A DNA stretch of 64,000 nucleotides, from assembly GCF_902459805.1 (NCBI RefSeq), contig NZ_CABPST010000008.1, forward strand, positions 124,001 through 188,000. Direction: 5' to 3'. The notes below the pieces were generated by a model. It had not been told where the DNA came from. It did no database searches and saw nothing but the letters and a program-made list of their open reading frames with translations. A program made the translations under genes and the position numbers. Positions 37,030-46,251 of this stretch are shown here, piece after piece. Position 1 is the stretch's first letter. The number at the start of each line of letters is the position of its first letter. Origin of the DNA: Pandoraea bronchicola. GTDB taxonomy: Bacteria > Pseudomonadota > Gammaproteobacteria > Burkholderiales > Burkholderiaceae.

Positions 37030-37632
37030 TCAAAGCTGGATGATGTTGAGCAGCGCGGCCCGTACCACGGCTTCGGTGCGCGTGGCGACGTTGAGCTTTT
37101 CGCGGGCGTTATCGATATGAAAGTCCACCGTGCGTTTGCCCAGATCGAGAATGATCGAGATTTCGGCGGACGTTTTGCCGCGCGCCGACCATTGCAGCAC
37201 TTCCACTTCCCGCTTCGTCAGGCCGAACGGCAGCGGCGTGCCATCGGGCATTTCGTCGTGCTCGGTGTACTTGCGGATGACGGTGTCGAGCACGTCGAAA
37301 TCGACTGGCTTGAGCATGTACTCGTCGGCGCCAGTACTGTGCCCGCGCATGATCGATTCCTTGTCGGCGTTGCCCGTCAGGAAGATGAAGGGGATCTTGC
37401 GCTCGCCCTGAATGATGCTGCGCGCGCTTTCCAGAAACTCGAAGCCCGTCATGCCCGGCACGTTGACGTCGCACAGGATGACATCCGGCATGAACGACGC
37501 GAGCGTCGCCAGTGCGGTCGTAAAGTCGTGCGCCACTTTGACCACGTAGCCCCGATCCGTCAGATCCTCGCGAATCAGGTCTGCCGAATCATGGTCGTCT
37601 TCGATGCAGAAAACTTTCGTGGGAGATGACAT
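37030..37632 (-). CDS. Response regulator with LuxR-type DNA-binding domain
   Basis: 200 residues. The receiver domain has an acidic pocket (CIEDDHDSADL), phospho-acceptor Asp55 in VILCDVNVPGMTGFEFL, a FIFLTGNAD switch threonine and lysine in YMLKPVD. The LuxR helix-turn-helix covers residues about 137-195 (LTKREVEVLQWSARGKTSAE; RTVDFHIDNAREKLN). It is transcribed with the kinase. The upstream peptide operon ends in its own terminator at 37761, so this gene needs a promoter within 37633-37760. It is the best candidate for binding the repeated 17-bp element. Confidence 0.93.
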   Translation of the reverse strand: MSSPTKVFCIEDDHDSADLIREDLTDRGYVVKVAHDFTTALATLASFMPDVILCDVNVPGMTGFEFLESARSIIQGERKIPFIFLTGNADKESIMRGHSTGADEYMLKPVDFDVLDTVIRKYTEHDEMPDGTPLPFGLTKREVEVLQWSARGKTSAEISIILDLGKRTVDFHIDNAREKLNVATRTEAVVRAALLNIIQL

Positions 37633-37760
37633 CCCTCTGGCCCCGTTTTTTTGTAAGTGAATCCCGAAATCCTACTAAAAAATCGGCGGACGACGAAATT
37701 TCCTTTCGTGCCACATAGACGAGACGGGGATTCGGCACCGTGATTTCATCGAGCGGCGCA

Positions 37761-37787
37761 AAGAGAAAGGACCGCTCCGGGCGGTCC
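37761..37787 (-). terminator. Terminator of the three-peptide operon
   Basis: On the minus strand GGACCGC-CCGGA-GCGGTCC forms a perfect 7-bp stem followed by TTTCTCTTT. It lies 29 bp after the third micropeptide stop and before the response regulator gene, separating the two units. Confidence 0.75.
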
Positions 37788-37815
37788 ATTTCGGCTTCCT
37801 GGCGATCAGAGTGAT

Positions 37816-37890
37816 TCAGAGGTTCAGCGGCAGAAGATGACCGAATTTCTCAAACAGTTCCGTGGCGACGCGAAAAAGGACGGCGGACAT
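37816..37890 (-). CDS. 24-residue amphipathic micropeptide (third of operon)
   Basis: Starts MSAVLFRVATELF and ends EKFGHLLPLNL. The ATG at 37890 has AGGAGA exactly 6 bp upstream, the same site and spacing as the first peptide of this operon. Residues 2-17 would form an amphipathic helix with F, L and V on one face and R, E and K on the other, like short membrane-active or modulin-type peptides. It has no cysteine and no leader-like cleavage site, and it is followed by a terminator. Too short for family recognition. Confidence 0.6.
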   Translation of the reverse strand: MSAVLFRVATELFEKFGHLLPLNL

Positions 37891-37933
37891 ATTGTTTCTC
37901 CTGGATGAACGAAGTCGGTGACCGTGTTGTGGA

Positions 37934-38038
37934 TCAGTAGCCGAAGAAGTGGCCGATGGTCATGGCGCAGTGCATACCGGTCTCGACGCAGGCGTCGTTG
38001 GTCAGCAGGCTGTCGATGAAGTCGTAGAGGTGGCTCAT
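37934..38038 (-). CDS. 34-residue micropeptide with two cysteines (second of operon)
   Basis: Begins MSHLYDFIDSLLT, contains ACVETGMHC and ends MTIGHFFGY. The cysteines at 17 and 24 are seven residues apart, and three histidines and acidic residues make it the most polar of the set; it could be disulfide-bonded or metal-binding. GGGGA lies 8 bp before the ATG at 38038. It sits 39 bp after the first peptide and 43 bp before the third. No known family is recognised. Confidence 0.5.
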   Translation of the reverse strand: MSHLYDFIDSLLTNDACVETGMHCAMTIGHFFGY

Positions 38039-38077
38039 GATGTCGTTCCCCGGGTTCTGATCAGGTTGGGAGGTGAT

Positions 38078-38152
38078 TCAGCCGAAGATCGGCGCGATGA
38101 CGCCGACAAGGCCGAGCAGGGCGGGAAAACCGTAGGTGATGATGGCGGGCAT
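38078..38152 (-). CDS. 24-residue hydrophobic micropeptide (first of operon), paralogue of the macA-side peptide
   Basis: Starts MPAIITYGF and ends PALLGLVGVIAPIFG; there is no charged side chain at all. The ATG at 38152 has AGGAGA exactly 6 bp upstream. The shared pattern with the peptide at 30265 (MP start; L-x-G-L-V-x-V; P and a late G) suggests common descent. With its partners it forms a three-gene operon under a promoter that carries the 17-bp element. Possible roles are secreted signal, leaderless bacteriocin or small membrane regulator. Confidence 0.65.
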   Translation of the reverse strand: MPAIITYGFPALLGLVGVIAPIFG

Positions 38153-38214
38153 GGTGTTTCTCCTGGAACGTTTCGGGTTTCGGCTGCCGCTGGGTTGCGT
38201 CAGTCGGTGAATGA

Positions 38215-38260
38215 AGTATCGTCGTCGGCCAGCGCTGGCGAAACTGTGATTAATACAAGT
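38215..38260 (-). promoter_or_regulatory. Promoter with 17-bp element for the three-peptide operon
   Basis: CTGTGATTAATACAAGT at 38244-38260 (plus strand) has a dyad CT-N3-ATTAAT-N3-AG. Reading the minus strand, GATACT (38220 to 38215) follows 23 bases downstream as a possible -10, and the first peptide ATG is 63 bases beyond that. The same element precedes the macAB-side peptide. Confidence 0.6.
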
Positions 38261-38348
38261 CGGGCTGAATTTTCGAGAGCCGGAGGAGGTGGGTTCGAAA
38301 AAAGTCTTTGTGTGGCAAAGGTTTGCGCCGTTTTTCTTCAAACCCCCC

Positions 38349-38362
38349 GTATTAATCGCAGT
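38349..38362. promoter_or_regulatory. Inverted copy of the operator element, on the autotransporter side
   Basis: On the minus strand it reads ACTGCGATTAATAC, differing by one base from ACTGTGATTAATAC at 38243-38256. The two copies face each other across about 92 bp in the divergent region between the peptide operon and the autotransporter gene. The site ends 80 bp before the autotransporter ATG. Confidence 0.5.
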
Positions 38363-38442
38363 GACGACCCGCGGCTCACTCCGTATCATTCGCTTCGCAT
38401 TACAAAGCATTACAGAAGTCAATTATGGATACGGAGTACTGA

Positions 38443-41400
38443 ATGAGCACGATTCGTATGACTGGTGTCGCGTTCGCGGCGCTGTGCATGATGACGTCGC
38501 CCGCAGAAGCGATTTCCACGCTCGACATCGATGACGTCAATGGCACCCCGTTTATTCGGGCGAGGTTTTTTTCGCCCACGGATCCAGCCTATGCCTACGC
38601 CATCGACGGAACCACGGAGGAGCTTTCGAAGGGTACGCTCTCGGCATTGCAGAAAGCGCAGACCGAGGGGGCATTGCGCTACTGGGCGGAAATCATCAAG
38701 GCGACGCCGGGTCGATCGCCGGCGATCATCAATGTCGGCATGAATGACGACAACGGTGCGCACGCGTACAGTCCATACGTATACCGCGCTGGGGACTCAC
38801 AGGCCACTGGTACCGAAAATCCGACGCTCGTGCAGGCGGCGCTGCAGAACAACCCGCTCGCCAGCGCGAGCTACGCTGGCGCGCACGGCGAGATCACCAT
38901 CGGCAAGATGGACTTTTCGACGATGCCGTACACGCCGTCGCAAGTGCCGCTCGACGCGAAGGTCGATTTGCCTGCCGTGATGTTCCACGAGGTCGCACAT
39001 GCGCTGGGTGTCGGGGCGAACCTGGTATCGGGCACGAACGGGCTCGGCCAGCCGTACGAGGCATTCGGCAGCGTGCTCGACGACTGGTCCGCGCATTTGC
39101 GCGACGACAACGGCAATGCTGCGAGACCCGGGCAACTGATCCTTACGGTGGAGAACGCCAGCTTATCCGACCCGGATGCGTTCGATATTCGCACCGATAA
39201 AGGCTACTTTACCGGCGACCATGTGAAGGAGGTGCTGGCCGGCAGCGACATGAAGGGCATTCCGGTGCGCGCGATGACCGAAGGCGACTACGATAGGCCG
39301 ATCATGTCGCACATCGAGTTGAAGAACAGCCTGATGAGCCATCAGTCGTACCGCAACTACACGGCTTTCATGGAAGCTGAACTCGCGGCGCTGCAGGACA
39401 TCGGTTACAACATTGACCGGCGCAACTTCTTCGGCCGCTCGTACTACGGCAATGGGGTGACGGATATCAACGACAACCCATACTTCGGCCGGAACGCGGA
39501 CGGCACGGCCTATGTGCCCAATACCTACAACACGGCGACGCAGGGTCTTGGGCTGCACATCTATGGCAGCGGGAACACGATTTCGCAGCGTGCAGACCTG
39601 CTGACCATCGGTGCTGGCGGCGCTGGTATCCGGGTGGATGGTGAAGCGAACAACGTGACGGTGCTGCCGGGTACGCGCGTCTATGCAGATGGCGCCAATG
39701 GTCGCGGCGTCATGTTCACCTACGGCAAGAACCATAGCTTCGTGCAGCGAGGCGATGTCCAGGCGCTGGGTGTCAACGGCATTGCGGCGAGCTTCGACTT
39801 TGGCCACAACGCCTTGGGCGATGCCAGCGACTACCGTGGCTCGTACATCTACCAGCGAGTCATCGCTGGTGTGGCGCAGCCACTGCTCGATGAACTTGAC
39901 GGCCCGCTCGTCACGCGCGCCGACATTACCGGCCGGCTCGCAGGCCGTTATGCGTCCCTGTACATGTCGGAGAGCGGCTACGTCGGGCAGATCAACATCA
40001 TGCGCGGCGCGGCGCTCTACGGCGACATTCTGTCGTTCTACTCGCAGCGCGACAGCAGTGGGGCGCTGCGACTGACCCAGCTTTCCTTCGGCCTGACCCC
40101 CGACGCTAACGGGCTCGCGACGACGCAGGCAGACCCCGCGTTCAATCTGCGGTTCGACGGCAACATTGCCGGCGGGAACCTGTCGCTGGCCGTGCAGGGC
40201 GGCACGACCGAACTCAATGGCGATCACACCGTGTACGACGTGGCCGTCGCGAATGGCGCGACGCTCACTGGCAACAGCCGTTACACGCTGAATCCGGCCG
40301 GCAGCTTCGTCAACGCGGGCACAGTCGCGCCGTCATTGGCGGGCGGATTCATCAGTGTGGCGGGGGACTACACGCAAACGAGCACCGGCCGCTTGCTCTC
40401 CTTGCTTTCGGGCGACGGCACCTTCAGCAGGCTGATCGTTTCGGGCAACGCCACCCTTGACGGCACGCTTGCCATTGCGCCGCAACGCGGTTGGTACGCG
40501 ACCGGATTCAACGTCACATCGAGCCAGTGGCTCAATGCGTCGAGCATCACGGGAGCGTTTGCCAGCGTAACGGCGCTGCTGACGTCACCGACGCTTGTCG
40601 CCAGTGCCACGTCGCTGGGCGACAACACATATCGCGTGAGCGTTGCGCGCGCGGCGAACGCCTATTCCCGGTACGGTGTGGACGGCAACAGTCAGCGGGT
40701 GGGATCGGCACTCGACAAGATTGCGGGTGTTGCGGGCGCGGACCTTCAGCCCCTTGTCGCGGCGCTCGACTTTTCGGCGCTCGACGGCAGTGGCATTGCC
40801 AAGGCGTTGCCGCAGCTCACCCCGGCGGCGTATGGAGCGATGTTCACGGGTGGTTTGCTGCGGGAGCGTCAGGTGACTGACATGGTGGCCGCCGCGGTGG
40901 GTGCCGATGGTGCGAAGCGCGCTGGGGACGGGGCGCTCAGGGGCAACTGGCGTGTGTTTGCGATGCCGTTCGGCAGTGGATACTGGCGTGGTCGCGACGG
41001 TGACATGGCGGGGGCGAGCGGCAACACCTACGGTGTTGTGTTCGGCGTTGAGAGGGTGGCGGGCGAGGGGCGCGACTGGACATTGGGTGTGCATGGAGCG
41101 GTCAGCGGCCAGTCGACGCGTCTGGACGGTCAGACGCCTGGCTCGGGAAAGACCACAGCGTTGGATGTTGGCGTGCATGCGCGCTATGCGCTGGATCTGA
41201 GTGCCGGGCCGCATGCGTTTGCGTCGGTGCGGATGGGTGTGGAGGATGGGCGAGTTGATCGCACGATTTCCGTGAACGGTTATTCGGCTGCGCCGCGAGG
41301 GACGTGGACGGGGGCGACGGCGTCGGCCACCGTCGGAGGTGGTTGGCGATGGCAATTGGGTGGCGCGATGAGTGCGGGGCCGGTCGCGGCGCTTGACTAC

Positions 41401-41802
41401 ACGGCCTTGTATCGTCCGAGCCTTACGGAGGGGAATGCCGACGGTTCGAGATTGCACGTCGATGGCAAGACGTTCAATTCGTTGCGCAGTCGTCTGGGTG
41501 GGGAGGTGCGTTTCGAGTTGCCGATGATATCTGGCAACGTATTGACGGCGAATTTGCAGGCCACGTGGAATCATGAGTTGACGGGGGGCGTGGTGACGCA
41601 GAGCGCGTACTTTGCGGGGTATCCGGGGGCGAGCTTCACGACGCGGAGTGAGGTGGTGGGTCGAGACAGTCTTGGGTTGCAGGCTGGGGTGTCGTATCGA
41701 ATGGCGCGGCGCATTGTGTTGGGGGCGGCGGTGTCGAGCAACGTCTATAGGGCGGGCAATGCGGACGTGGCGGGTTCGGTGTCTGCGACGTGGCGATTCT
41801 GA
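38443..41802 (+). CDS. Autotransporter with zinc-metalloprotease-like passenger
   Basis: 1119 residues. A signal peptide ([18 protein letters not shown]) is followed by a passenger with [10 protein letters not shown] at residues 182-191, an HExxH zinc-protease motif. A later [18 protein letters not shown] segment could supply a Met-turn. The position where metzincins have a third histidine (HExxHxxGxxH) is alanine, so a different third ligand must serve if it is active. A beta-helical stalk follows ([19 protein letters not shown] and similar), then an autotransporter barrel from about residue 840 ending in the aromatic VSATWRF. GGAG lies 7 bp before the ATG. It is divergent from the peptide operon and shares its operator-like repeat. 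Confidence 0.9.
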   Translation: MSTIRMTGVAFAALCMMTSPAEAISTLDIDDVNGTPFIRARFFSPTDPAYAYAIDGTTEELSKGTLSALQKAQTEGALRYWAEIIKATPGRSPAIINVGMNDDNGAHAYSPYVYRAGDSQATGTENPTLVQAALQNNPLASASYAGAHGEITIGKMDFSTMPYTPSQVPLDAKVDLPAVMFHEVAHALGVGANLVSGTNGLGQPYEAFGSVLDDWSAHLRDDNGNAARPGQLILTVENASLSDPDAFDIRTDKGYFTGDHVKEVLAGSDMKGIPVRAMTEGDYDRPIMSHIELKNSLMSHQSYRNYTAFMEAELAALQDIGYNIDRRNFFGRSYYGNGVTDINDNPYFGRNADGTAYVPNTYNTATQGLGLHIYGSGNTISQRADLLTIGAGGAGIRVDGEANNVTVLPGTRVYADGANGRGVMFTYGKNHSFVQRGDVQALGVNGIAASFDFGHNALGDASDYRGSYIYQRVIAGVAQPLLDELDGPLVTRADITGRLAGRYASLYMSESGYVGQINIMRGAALYGDILSFYSQRDSSGALRLTQLSFGLTPDANGLATTQADPAFNLRFDGNIAGGNLSLAVQGGTTELNGDHTVYDVAVANGATLTGNSRYTLNPAGSFVNAGTVAPSLAGGFISVAGDYTQTSTGRLLSLLSGDGTFSRLIVSGNATLDGTLAIAPQRGWYATGFNVTSSQWLNASSITGAFASVTALLTSPTLVASATSLGDNTYRVSVARAANAYSRYGVDGNSQRVGSALDKIAGVAGADLQPLVAALDFSALDGSGIAKALPQLTPAAYGAMFTGGLLRERQVTDMVAAAVGADGAKRAGDGALRGNWRVFAMPFGSGYWRGRDGDMAGASGNTYGVVFGVERVAGEGRDWTLGVHGAVSGQSTRLDGQTPGSGKTTALDVGVHARYALDLSAGPHAFASVRMGVEDGRVDRTISVNGYSAAPRGTWTGATASATVGGGWRWQLGGAMSAGPVAALDYTALYRPSLTEGNADGSRLHVDGKTFNSLRSRLGGEVRFELPMISGNVLTANLQATWNHELTGGVVTQSAYFAGYPGASFTTRSEVVGRDSLGLQAGVSYRMARRIVLGAAVSSNVYRAGNADVAGSVSATWRF

Positions 41803-41855
41803 GGAGCGGGGACATTAGATCGAAAGGGGGGGGAGAACTAGGACGTTGCAGGCCG

Positions 41856-41918
41856 GACCGGGGACCCCTTCTGCTGCGAGTTGGGTCATTGTCTGAGTGG
41901 CGGAAGGGGTCTCCGGTC
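41856..41918. repeat. Long inverted repeat downstream of the autotransporter gene
   Basis: Arms GACCGGGGACCCCTTC (41856-41871) and GAAGGGGTCTCCGGTC (41903-41918) pair at 15 of 16 positions around a 31-bp loop. It lies 54 bp after the autotransporter stop. There is no T-tract, so it may act as an RNA-stabilising or Rho-dependent end, or be a REP-like element. Confidence 0.6.
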
Positions 41919-42000
41919 TGGCGTCACTGAGGGGGTAAGTACCGGACGGGTGGTAAAAGCGATGGTTTTCGGTCAGCCGGCATAGGGCCCCAAAAAGGGC

Positions 42001-42069
42001 AACAACAAAGCAAACAAAAGCCCAACAACGAATCGAACAAAAGCCCAACAACAAAGCGAACAAGAGGGG
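42001..42069. repeat. Three tandem copies of a 23-bp repeat upstream of cyoA
   Basis: Units at 42001-42023, 42024-42046 and 42047-42069 share AACAAC, a variable AAAG/GAAT, then CRAACAA. The purine- and CA-rich repeat lies about 94-162 bp before the cyoA start. The gap 41803-42162 otherwise holds only the inverted repeat above and a T-rich stretch just before cyoA, with no supported gene. Confidence 0.65.
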
Positions 42070-42162
42070 GTTCCAGCCTGCGTCATTATGTCGCGATGTA
42101 TGGAATATGCGTATGCGTAGCATTCGTCACGCAAATTGTGTATCCATACATAGAGGCTTAAA

Positions 42163-43236
42163 ATGTCCATGCATAACGTCTCGCCCATCCCGAGGGGAGG
42201 GGCAGACACGACACCTGGCGCGCGCTGGCACATGTGGTGTGCGCGGGTCGCTGCGGCGATGGCGGTGGTGCCCATGAGCGGCTGCACGCTGGAGTTGCTC
42301 GACCCGAAGGGCAGTGTTGGTGAGCAGGAAAAGCAACTGATCCTGATCGCTCTGGGCGTCATGTTGCTCGTGGTGGTCCCGGTGATCGTGCTTACGCTCG
42401 TGTTTTTCTGGCGCTACCGCGAAACCAACACTGCGGCGACCTACTCGCCCAAATGGGCGCACTCGACGAAGATCGAAGTCGTCGTGTGGACCATCCCCGT
42501 CATCATCGTCGTCTCGCTTGCCGTGATGATCTGGGAGACGACTCACAAGCTCGATCCCTACCGTCCCATTGAGCCTGTCGCGTCAGGCAAGCCGCCTGTG
42601 CGAGTGGAAGTCGTGGCGCTCAACTGGAAGTGGCTCTTCATCTACCCGGACTATCACGTCGCCACCGTCAACAAACTCGTGTTGCCGGTCGATACGCCCG
42701 TCGAGTTCAAGCTCACGGCCGAATCGTTGATGAATGCCTTCTTCATCCCGCAACTGGGCAGCATGGTCTATGCCATGTCGGGTATGGAGACGAAGTTGCA
42801 TCTGATCGCCAACGAGACCGGCACCTATGCCGGCATGTCGTCTGCCTATAGCGGGGCGGGCTTCTCCGACATGCACTTCAACGCGCATGTGACCTCGCGC
42901 GGCGACTTCGACAAGTGGGTCAAGGAAGCGCAGGCTGTGCCCGACACGCTTGACGCACCGACCTACGTCAAGCTCGAACAGCCGGGTACCGGTGCGCCCG
43001 TGCCGATCTATGCCAACGTCATGCCGGGCCTGTTCGACGCCGTCGTCGGCAAATACATGGGCCCGATGGACGGCACCTCACAAGGCATGCGTGTCACTGG
43101 CAATGCCATCGACGACATCATCGCCGCCGCCAATTGCCGCGTGGACGGCCAACTGGACCGCCGCGCGCTTCTCGCGCAGCGTCCCGAGCGCGAGGCCGGT
43201 GTACAAACTGCTGCCCAGCGCGCGCTCACGGAGTAA
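42163..43236 (+). CDS. cyoA: Cytochrome bo ubiquinol oxidase subunit II
   Basis: 357 residues. The N-terminal lipoprotein signal has lipobox VPMSGC with Cys41; two membrane helices follow (LILIALGVMLLVVVPVIVLT and IEVVVWTIPVIIVVSLAVMI). The periplasmic cupredoxin-like domain (VALNWKWLFIYPDYHVATVN) lacks the CuA ligand set of cytochrome c oxidases, as expected for a quinol oxidase. Subunit II of the proton-pumping terminal oxidase, first gene of cyoABCD; cyoB begins 3 bp after it. Regulatory input may come from the upstream repeats. Confidence 0.95.
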   Translation: MSMHNVSPIPRGGADTTPGARWHMWCARVAAAMAVVPMSGCTLELLDPKGSVGEQEKQLILIALGVMLLVVVPVIVLTLVFFWRYRETNTAATYSPKWAHSTKIEVVVWTIPVIIVVSLAVMIWETTHKLDPYRPIEPVASGKPPVRVEVVALNWKWLFIYPDYHVATVNKLVLPVDTPVEFKLTAESLMNAFFIPQLGSMVYAMSGMETKLHLIANETGTYAGMSSAYSGAGFSDMHFNAHVTSRGDFDKWVKEAQAVPDTLDAPTYVKLEQPGTGAPVPIYANVMPGLFDAVVGKYMGPMDGTSQGMRVTGNAIDDIIAAANCRVDGQLDRRALLAQRPEREAGVQTAAQRALTE

Positions 43237-43239
43237 GTC

Positions 43240-45246
43240 ATGTTCGGAAAACTCGATCTCGACGCCATTCCGCTGCACGAGCCCATCATCATGGGCACGC
43301 TTGTCGTGGTGCTGATGGGTGGCGCGGCGCTTTTGGGCGCCATTACGTACTACCGGAAGTGGGGCTACCTCTGGAAAGAGTGGATCACCTCCGTCGACCA
43401 TAAGCGCATTGGCGTCATGTACATCGTGCTCGCGCTGATCATGATGTTGCGCGGCTTTGCCGACGCCATCATGATGCGCGCGCAACAGGCCGTCGCCGCG
43501 GGCGGCGAGGCGGGCTACCTGCCGCCCCATCACTACGATCAGATCTTCACGGCGCACGGCGTCATCATGATCTTCTTCGTGGCCACGCCGCTCGTGCTTG
43601 GCCTGATGAACGTGATCGTGCCGTTGCAGATCGGCGCACGCGACGTGGCCTTCCCGTTCGTGAACTCCCTGTCGTTCTGGCTCTCCGCCATGGGCGCCGT
43701 GCTGGTCATGATGTCCATGTTCGTGGGCGATTTTGCCGCCACCGGCTGGGTCGCGTATCCGCCGCTGTCTGAACTGGGGTACAGCCCGACCGTCGGCGTC
43801 GACTACTACATCTGGTCGCTACAGATATCGGGGCTCGGCACAACGCTGACCGGCATCAACTTCATCGTCACCATCCTGCGCATGCGTGCGCCGGGCATGA
43901 ACCTGATGAAGATGCCTGTGTTCACCTGGACGGCGCTGATCACCAACATCCTCATCGTCGCCGTGTTCCCGGTGCTGACCGCCACGCTCGCGCTGCTCAC
44001 CGCCGACCGCTATCTGGGCATGCACTTCTTCACGAACGAACTGGGCGGCAACGCCATGATGTACGTGAACCTCATCTGGATCTGGGGTCATCCCGAGGTG
44101 TACATCCTGATCCTGCCGGCGTTCGGTGCGTTCTCCGAGATCATCGCCACCTTCTCGCGCAAGCCCCTGTTCGGCTACACGTCCATGGTCTACGCCACTT
44201 CGTCGATCGGCATTCTGTCGTTCTTCGTGTGGTTGCACCACTTCTTCACCATGGGCTCCGGGGCGAATGTCAATGCGTTCTTCGGGATCATGACCACCAT
44301 CATCTCGATCCCGACCGGTGTGAAGCTGTTCAACTGGCTGTTCACCATGTACCAGGGCCGCATTCGCTATCACTCGTCCACGCTCTGGACCATCGGTTTC
44401 ATGGTGACGTTCGCCATTGGCGGCATGACCGGCGTGCTGCTCGCCGTGCCGGGCGCCGACTTCGTGCTGCACAACTCGCTGTTCCTCGTGGCGCACTTCC
44501 ACAACGTCATCATCGGCGGTGTGGTGTTCGGGTGCCTCGCGGGCATCACGTTCTGGTTCCCGAAAGTGTTCGGCTTCACGCTCAACGAGCGCTGGGGCAA
44601 GATCTCGTTCACCTGCTGGCTGGTGGGCTTCTATCTGGCCTTCATGCCGCTGTACGTGCTGGGCTTCAAGGGCATGACGCGCCGCATGAACCACTACGTA
44701 CAGGCCGACTGGCAGCCGTATCTGATCGTGGCCGCCGTGGGCGCGGCAGTGATCGGGCTGGGCATTCTGTCGTTCGTCGTGCAACTCGTCGTGAGCATTC
44801 GCGATCGCAACGCCAACCGTGACCTGACGGGCGACCCGTGGGACGCGCGCAGCCTGGAATGGGCAACGTCGTCGCCTGCGCCGTTCTACAACTTCGCGCA
44901 CGTGCCGCACATCGACTCGCTCGAGCAGCACTGGGACGACAAAGCGCGCGGCCTCGCGTGGCGAGAGCCCAAGCACTACGAAGACATTCATATGCCGCGC
45001 AACACCGGCACCGGCTTCCTCGTCTCTGTCTTCAGCGGGGTCATGTGCTTCGCGCTGGTGTGGCACATCTGGTGGCTGGCCGGTGCGAGCCTCGTCGCCA
45101 CGCTCGCCGTCTTCCTGTGGCGTACCTACGACCGCGACGTCGATTACTACGTGCCGGCGGCTGAAGTGGAGCGTATCGAAAACGCCCGCTTTGCCGACCT
45201 GCGTGCAGCGCTTCCTGCGCGTCAATCCCTGCAAAAGGCCGCCTGA
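43240..45246 (+). CDS. cyoB: Cytochrome bo ubiquinol oxidase subunit I
   Basis: A 668-residue haem-copper oxidase core with about 15 membrane helices. Haem and copper ligand segments are visible: [33 protein letters not shown] (the His-Tyr cross-link motif), [13 protein letters not shown] and [15 protein letters not shown]. It reduces oxygen to water with electrons from ubiquinol and pumps protons. It overlaps cyoC by one base (TGATG). Confidence 0.97.
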   Translation: MFGKLDLDAIPLHEPIIMGTLVVVLMGGAALLGAITYYRKWGYLWKEWITSVDHKRIGVMYIVLALIMMLRGFADAIMMRAQQAVAAGGEAGYLPPHHYDQIFTAHGVIMIFFVATPLVLGLMNVIVPLQIGARDVAFPFVNSLSFWLSAMGAVLVMMSMFVGDFAATGWVAYPPLSELGYSPTVGVDYYIWSLQISGLGTTLTGINFIVTILRMRAPGMNLMKMPVFTWTALITNILIVAVFPVLTATLALLTADRYLGMHFFTNELGGNAMMYVNLIWIWGHPEVYILILPAFGAFSEIIATFSRKPLFGYTSMVYATSSIGILSFFVWLHHFFTMGSGANVNAFFGIMTTIISIPTGVKLFNWLFTMYQGRIRYHSSTLWTIGFMVTFAIGGMTGVLLAVPGADFVLHNSLFLVAHFHNVIIGGVVFGCLAGITFWFPKVFGFTLNERWGKISFTCWLVGFYLAFMPLYVLGFKGMTRRMNHYVQADWQPYLIVAAVGAAVIGLGILSFVVQLVVSIRDRNANRDLTGDPWDARSLEWATSSPAPFYNFAHVPHIDSLEQHWDDKARGLAWREPKHYEDIHMPRNTGTGFLVSVFSGVMCFALVWHIWWLAGASLVATLAVFLWRTYDRDVDYYVPAAEVERIENARFADLRAALPARQSLQKAA

Positions 45247-45881
45247 TGTCCTCGGCATCCGTTCATTCCACTCACGGGCACGGCGCCAAGGCGCCGTCCA
45301 ACGACCACGCTCACGGTCATCACGACACCGGTGTCACGACGACGCTCGGTTTCTGGATCTACCTGATGAGCGACTGTCTCATCTTCTGCGTGCTGTTCGC
45401 CACGTTCGGCGTGCTCGTGCAGAACACGGCCGGCGGGCCGACTGGCCGCGAGCTGTTCGAGCTGCCATTCGTGCTCGGCGAGACCATGCTGCTATTGCTC
45501 TCGAGCTTCACGTTCGGACTCGCGTCGCTGTCGATGCGCCCGGGCAACGAGGCCATCGTCCAGCGCTGGCTGTGGGTGACGTTCGCGCTCGGTGCGGCGT
45601 TCGTCTCGATGGAAGTCTATGAATTCTCGGCGTTGCTCCACGAGGGCGCGGGTCCGGGGCGCAGTGCATTCCTGTCGGCGTTCTTCACGCTCGTGGGCAC
45701 GCACGGCCTGCATGTGACCTGCGGTTTGTTGTGGCTCGTCGTGATGATCCACCAGATCGGCCGCTTCGGCTTCGACGCCGTGGTGCGCCGCCGTCTGCAA
45801 TGCCTCAGCCTGTTCTGGCACTTTCTGGACCTCGTCTGGATCTGTGTCTTCACCTTCGTCTATCTGCGGGAGTTCGTATGA
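45246..45881 (+). CDS. cyoC: Cytochrome bo ubiquinol oxidase subunit III
   Basis: A 211-residue integral membrane subunit with five helices; [20 protein letters not shown] and [20 protein letters not shown] are typical of subunit III. A histidine-rich N-terminus ([19 protein letters not shown]) precedes the first helix. Its stop overlaps the cyoD start (ATGA), so the four genes are tightly coupled. Confidence 0.95.
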   Translation: MSSASVHSTHGHGAKAPSNDHAHGHHDTGVTTTLGFWIYLMSDCLIFCVLFATFGVLVQNTAGGPTGRELFELPFVLGETMLLLLSSFTFGLASLSMRPGNEAIVQRWLWVTFALGAAFVSMEVYEFSALLHEGAGPGRSAFLSAFFTLVGTHGLHVTCGLLWLVVMIHQIGRFGFDAVVRRRLQCLSLFWHFLDLVWICVFTFVYLREFV

Positions 45882-46249
45882 CGAGCGCTCAAGTCCACGA
45901 CCACGCGGCGTATGCCTCGCAAAGTCACCTGCGCGATTACGTCATCGGCTTCTTTCTCTCGCTGGTGCTGACGTTCGCCTCGTTCGGCGCGGTCATGCTC
46001 AAGCTGGTGCCGGCGGGAATGGGGTTGGTGACCATCGTTGTGCTATGCGTGGCGCAACTGGTCGTGCAACTCGTGTACTTCCTGCACATCGGCGCACAGC
46101 GCAGCCAGCGTCAGAACTCGGCCATCTTCCTGTGTACGGCGGGGCTGATCGCGATCATCGTCGCGGGTTCGCTCTGGGTGATGCATAACGCCAACGTCAA
46201 CATGATGCCGACGCACATGTCCATCGAGCGGGCGAAGCTGCGCGACTGA
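45878..46249 (+). CDS. cyoD: Cytochrome bo ubiquinol oxidase subunit IV
   Basis: A 123-residue subunit with three membrane helices ([60 protein letters not shown]). The ATG at 45878 overlaps the cyoC stop. The haem O synthase gene cyoE, often next in the operon, is not here; a LysR gene follows after 2 bp instead. Confidence 0.94.
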   Translation: MTSAQVHDHAAYASQSHLRDYVIGFFLSLVLTFASFGAVMLKLVPAGMGLVTIVVLCVAQLVVQLVYFLHIGAQRSQRQNSAIFLCTAGLIAIIVAGSLWVMHNANVNMMPTHMSIERAKLRD

Positions 46250-46251
46250 TC

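Noticed and set aside
37589-37789. 66-codon minus-strand frame upstream of the response regulator
   Set aside because: Its start falls inside the terminator hairpin, it has no ribosome-binding site, and it overlaps the response regulator start.
37949-38446. 165-codon plus-strand frame across the micropeptide operon
   Set aside because: No ribosome-binding site and low-complexity shadow composition; the minus-strand micropeptides have consistent ribosome-binding sites and a terminator.
42001-42069. CRISPR array
   Set aside because: The 23-bp units are directly abutting with no spacers and only three copies.
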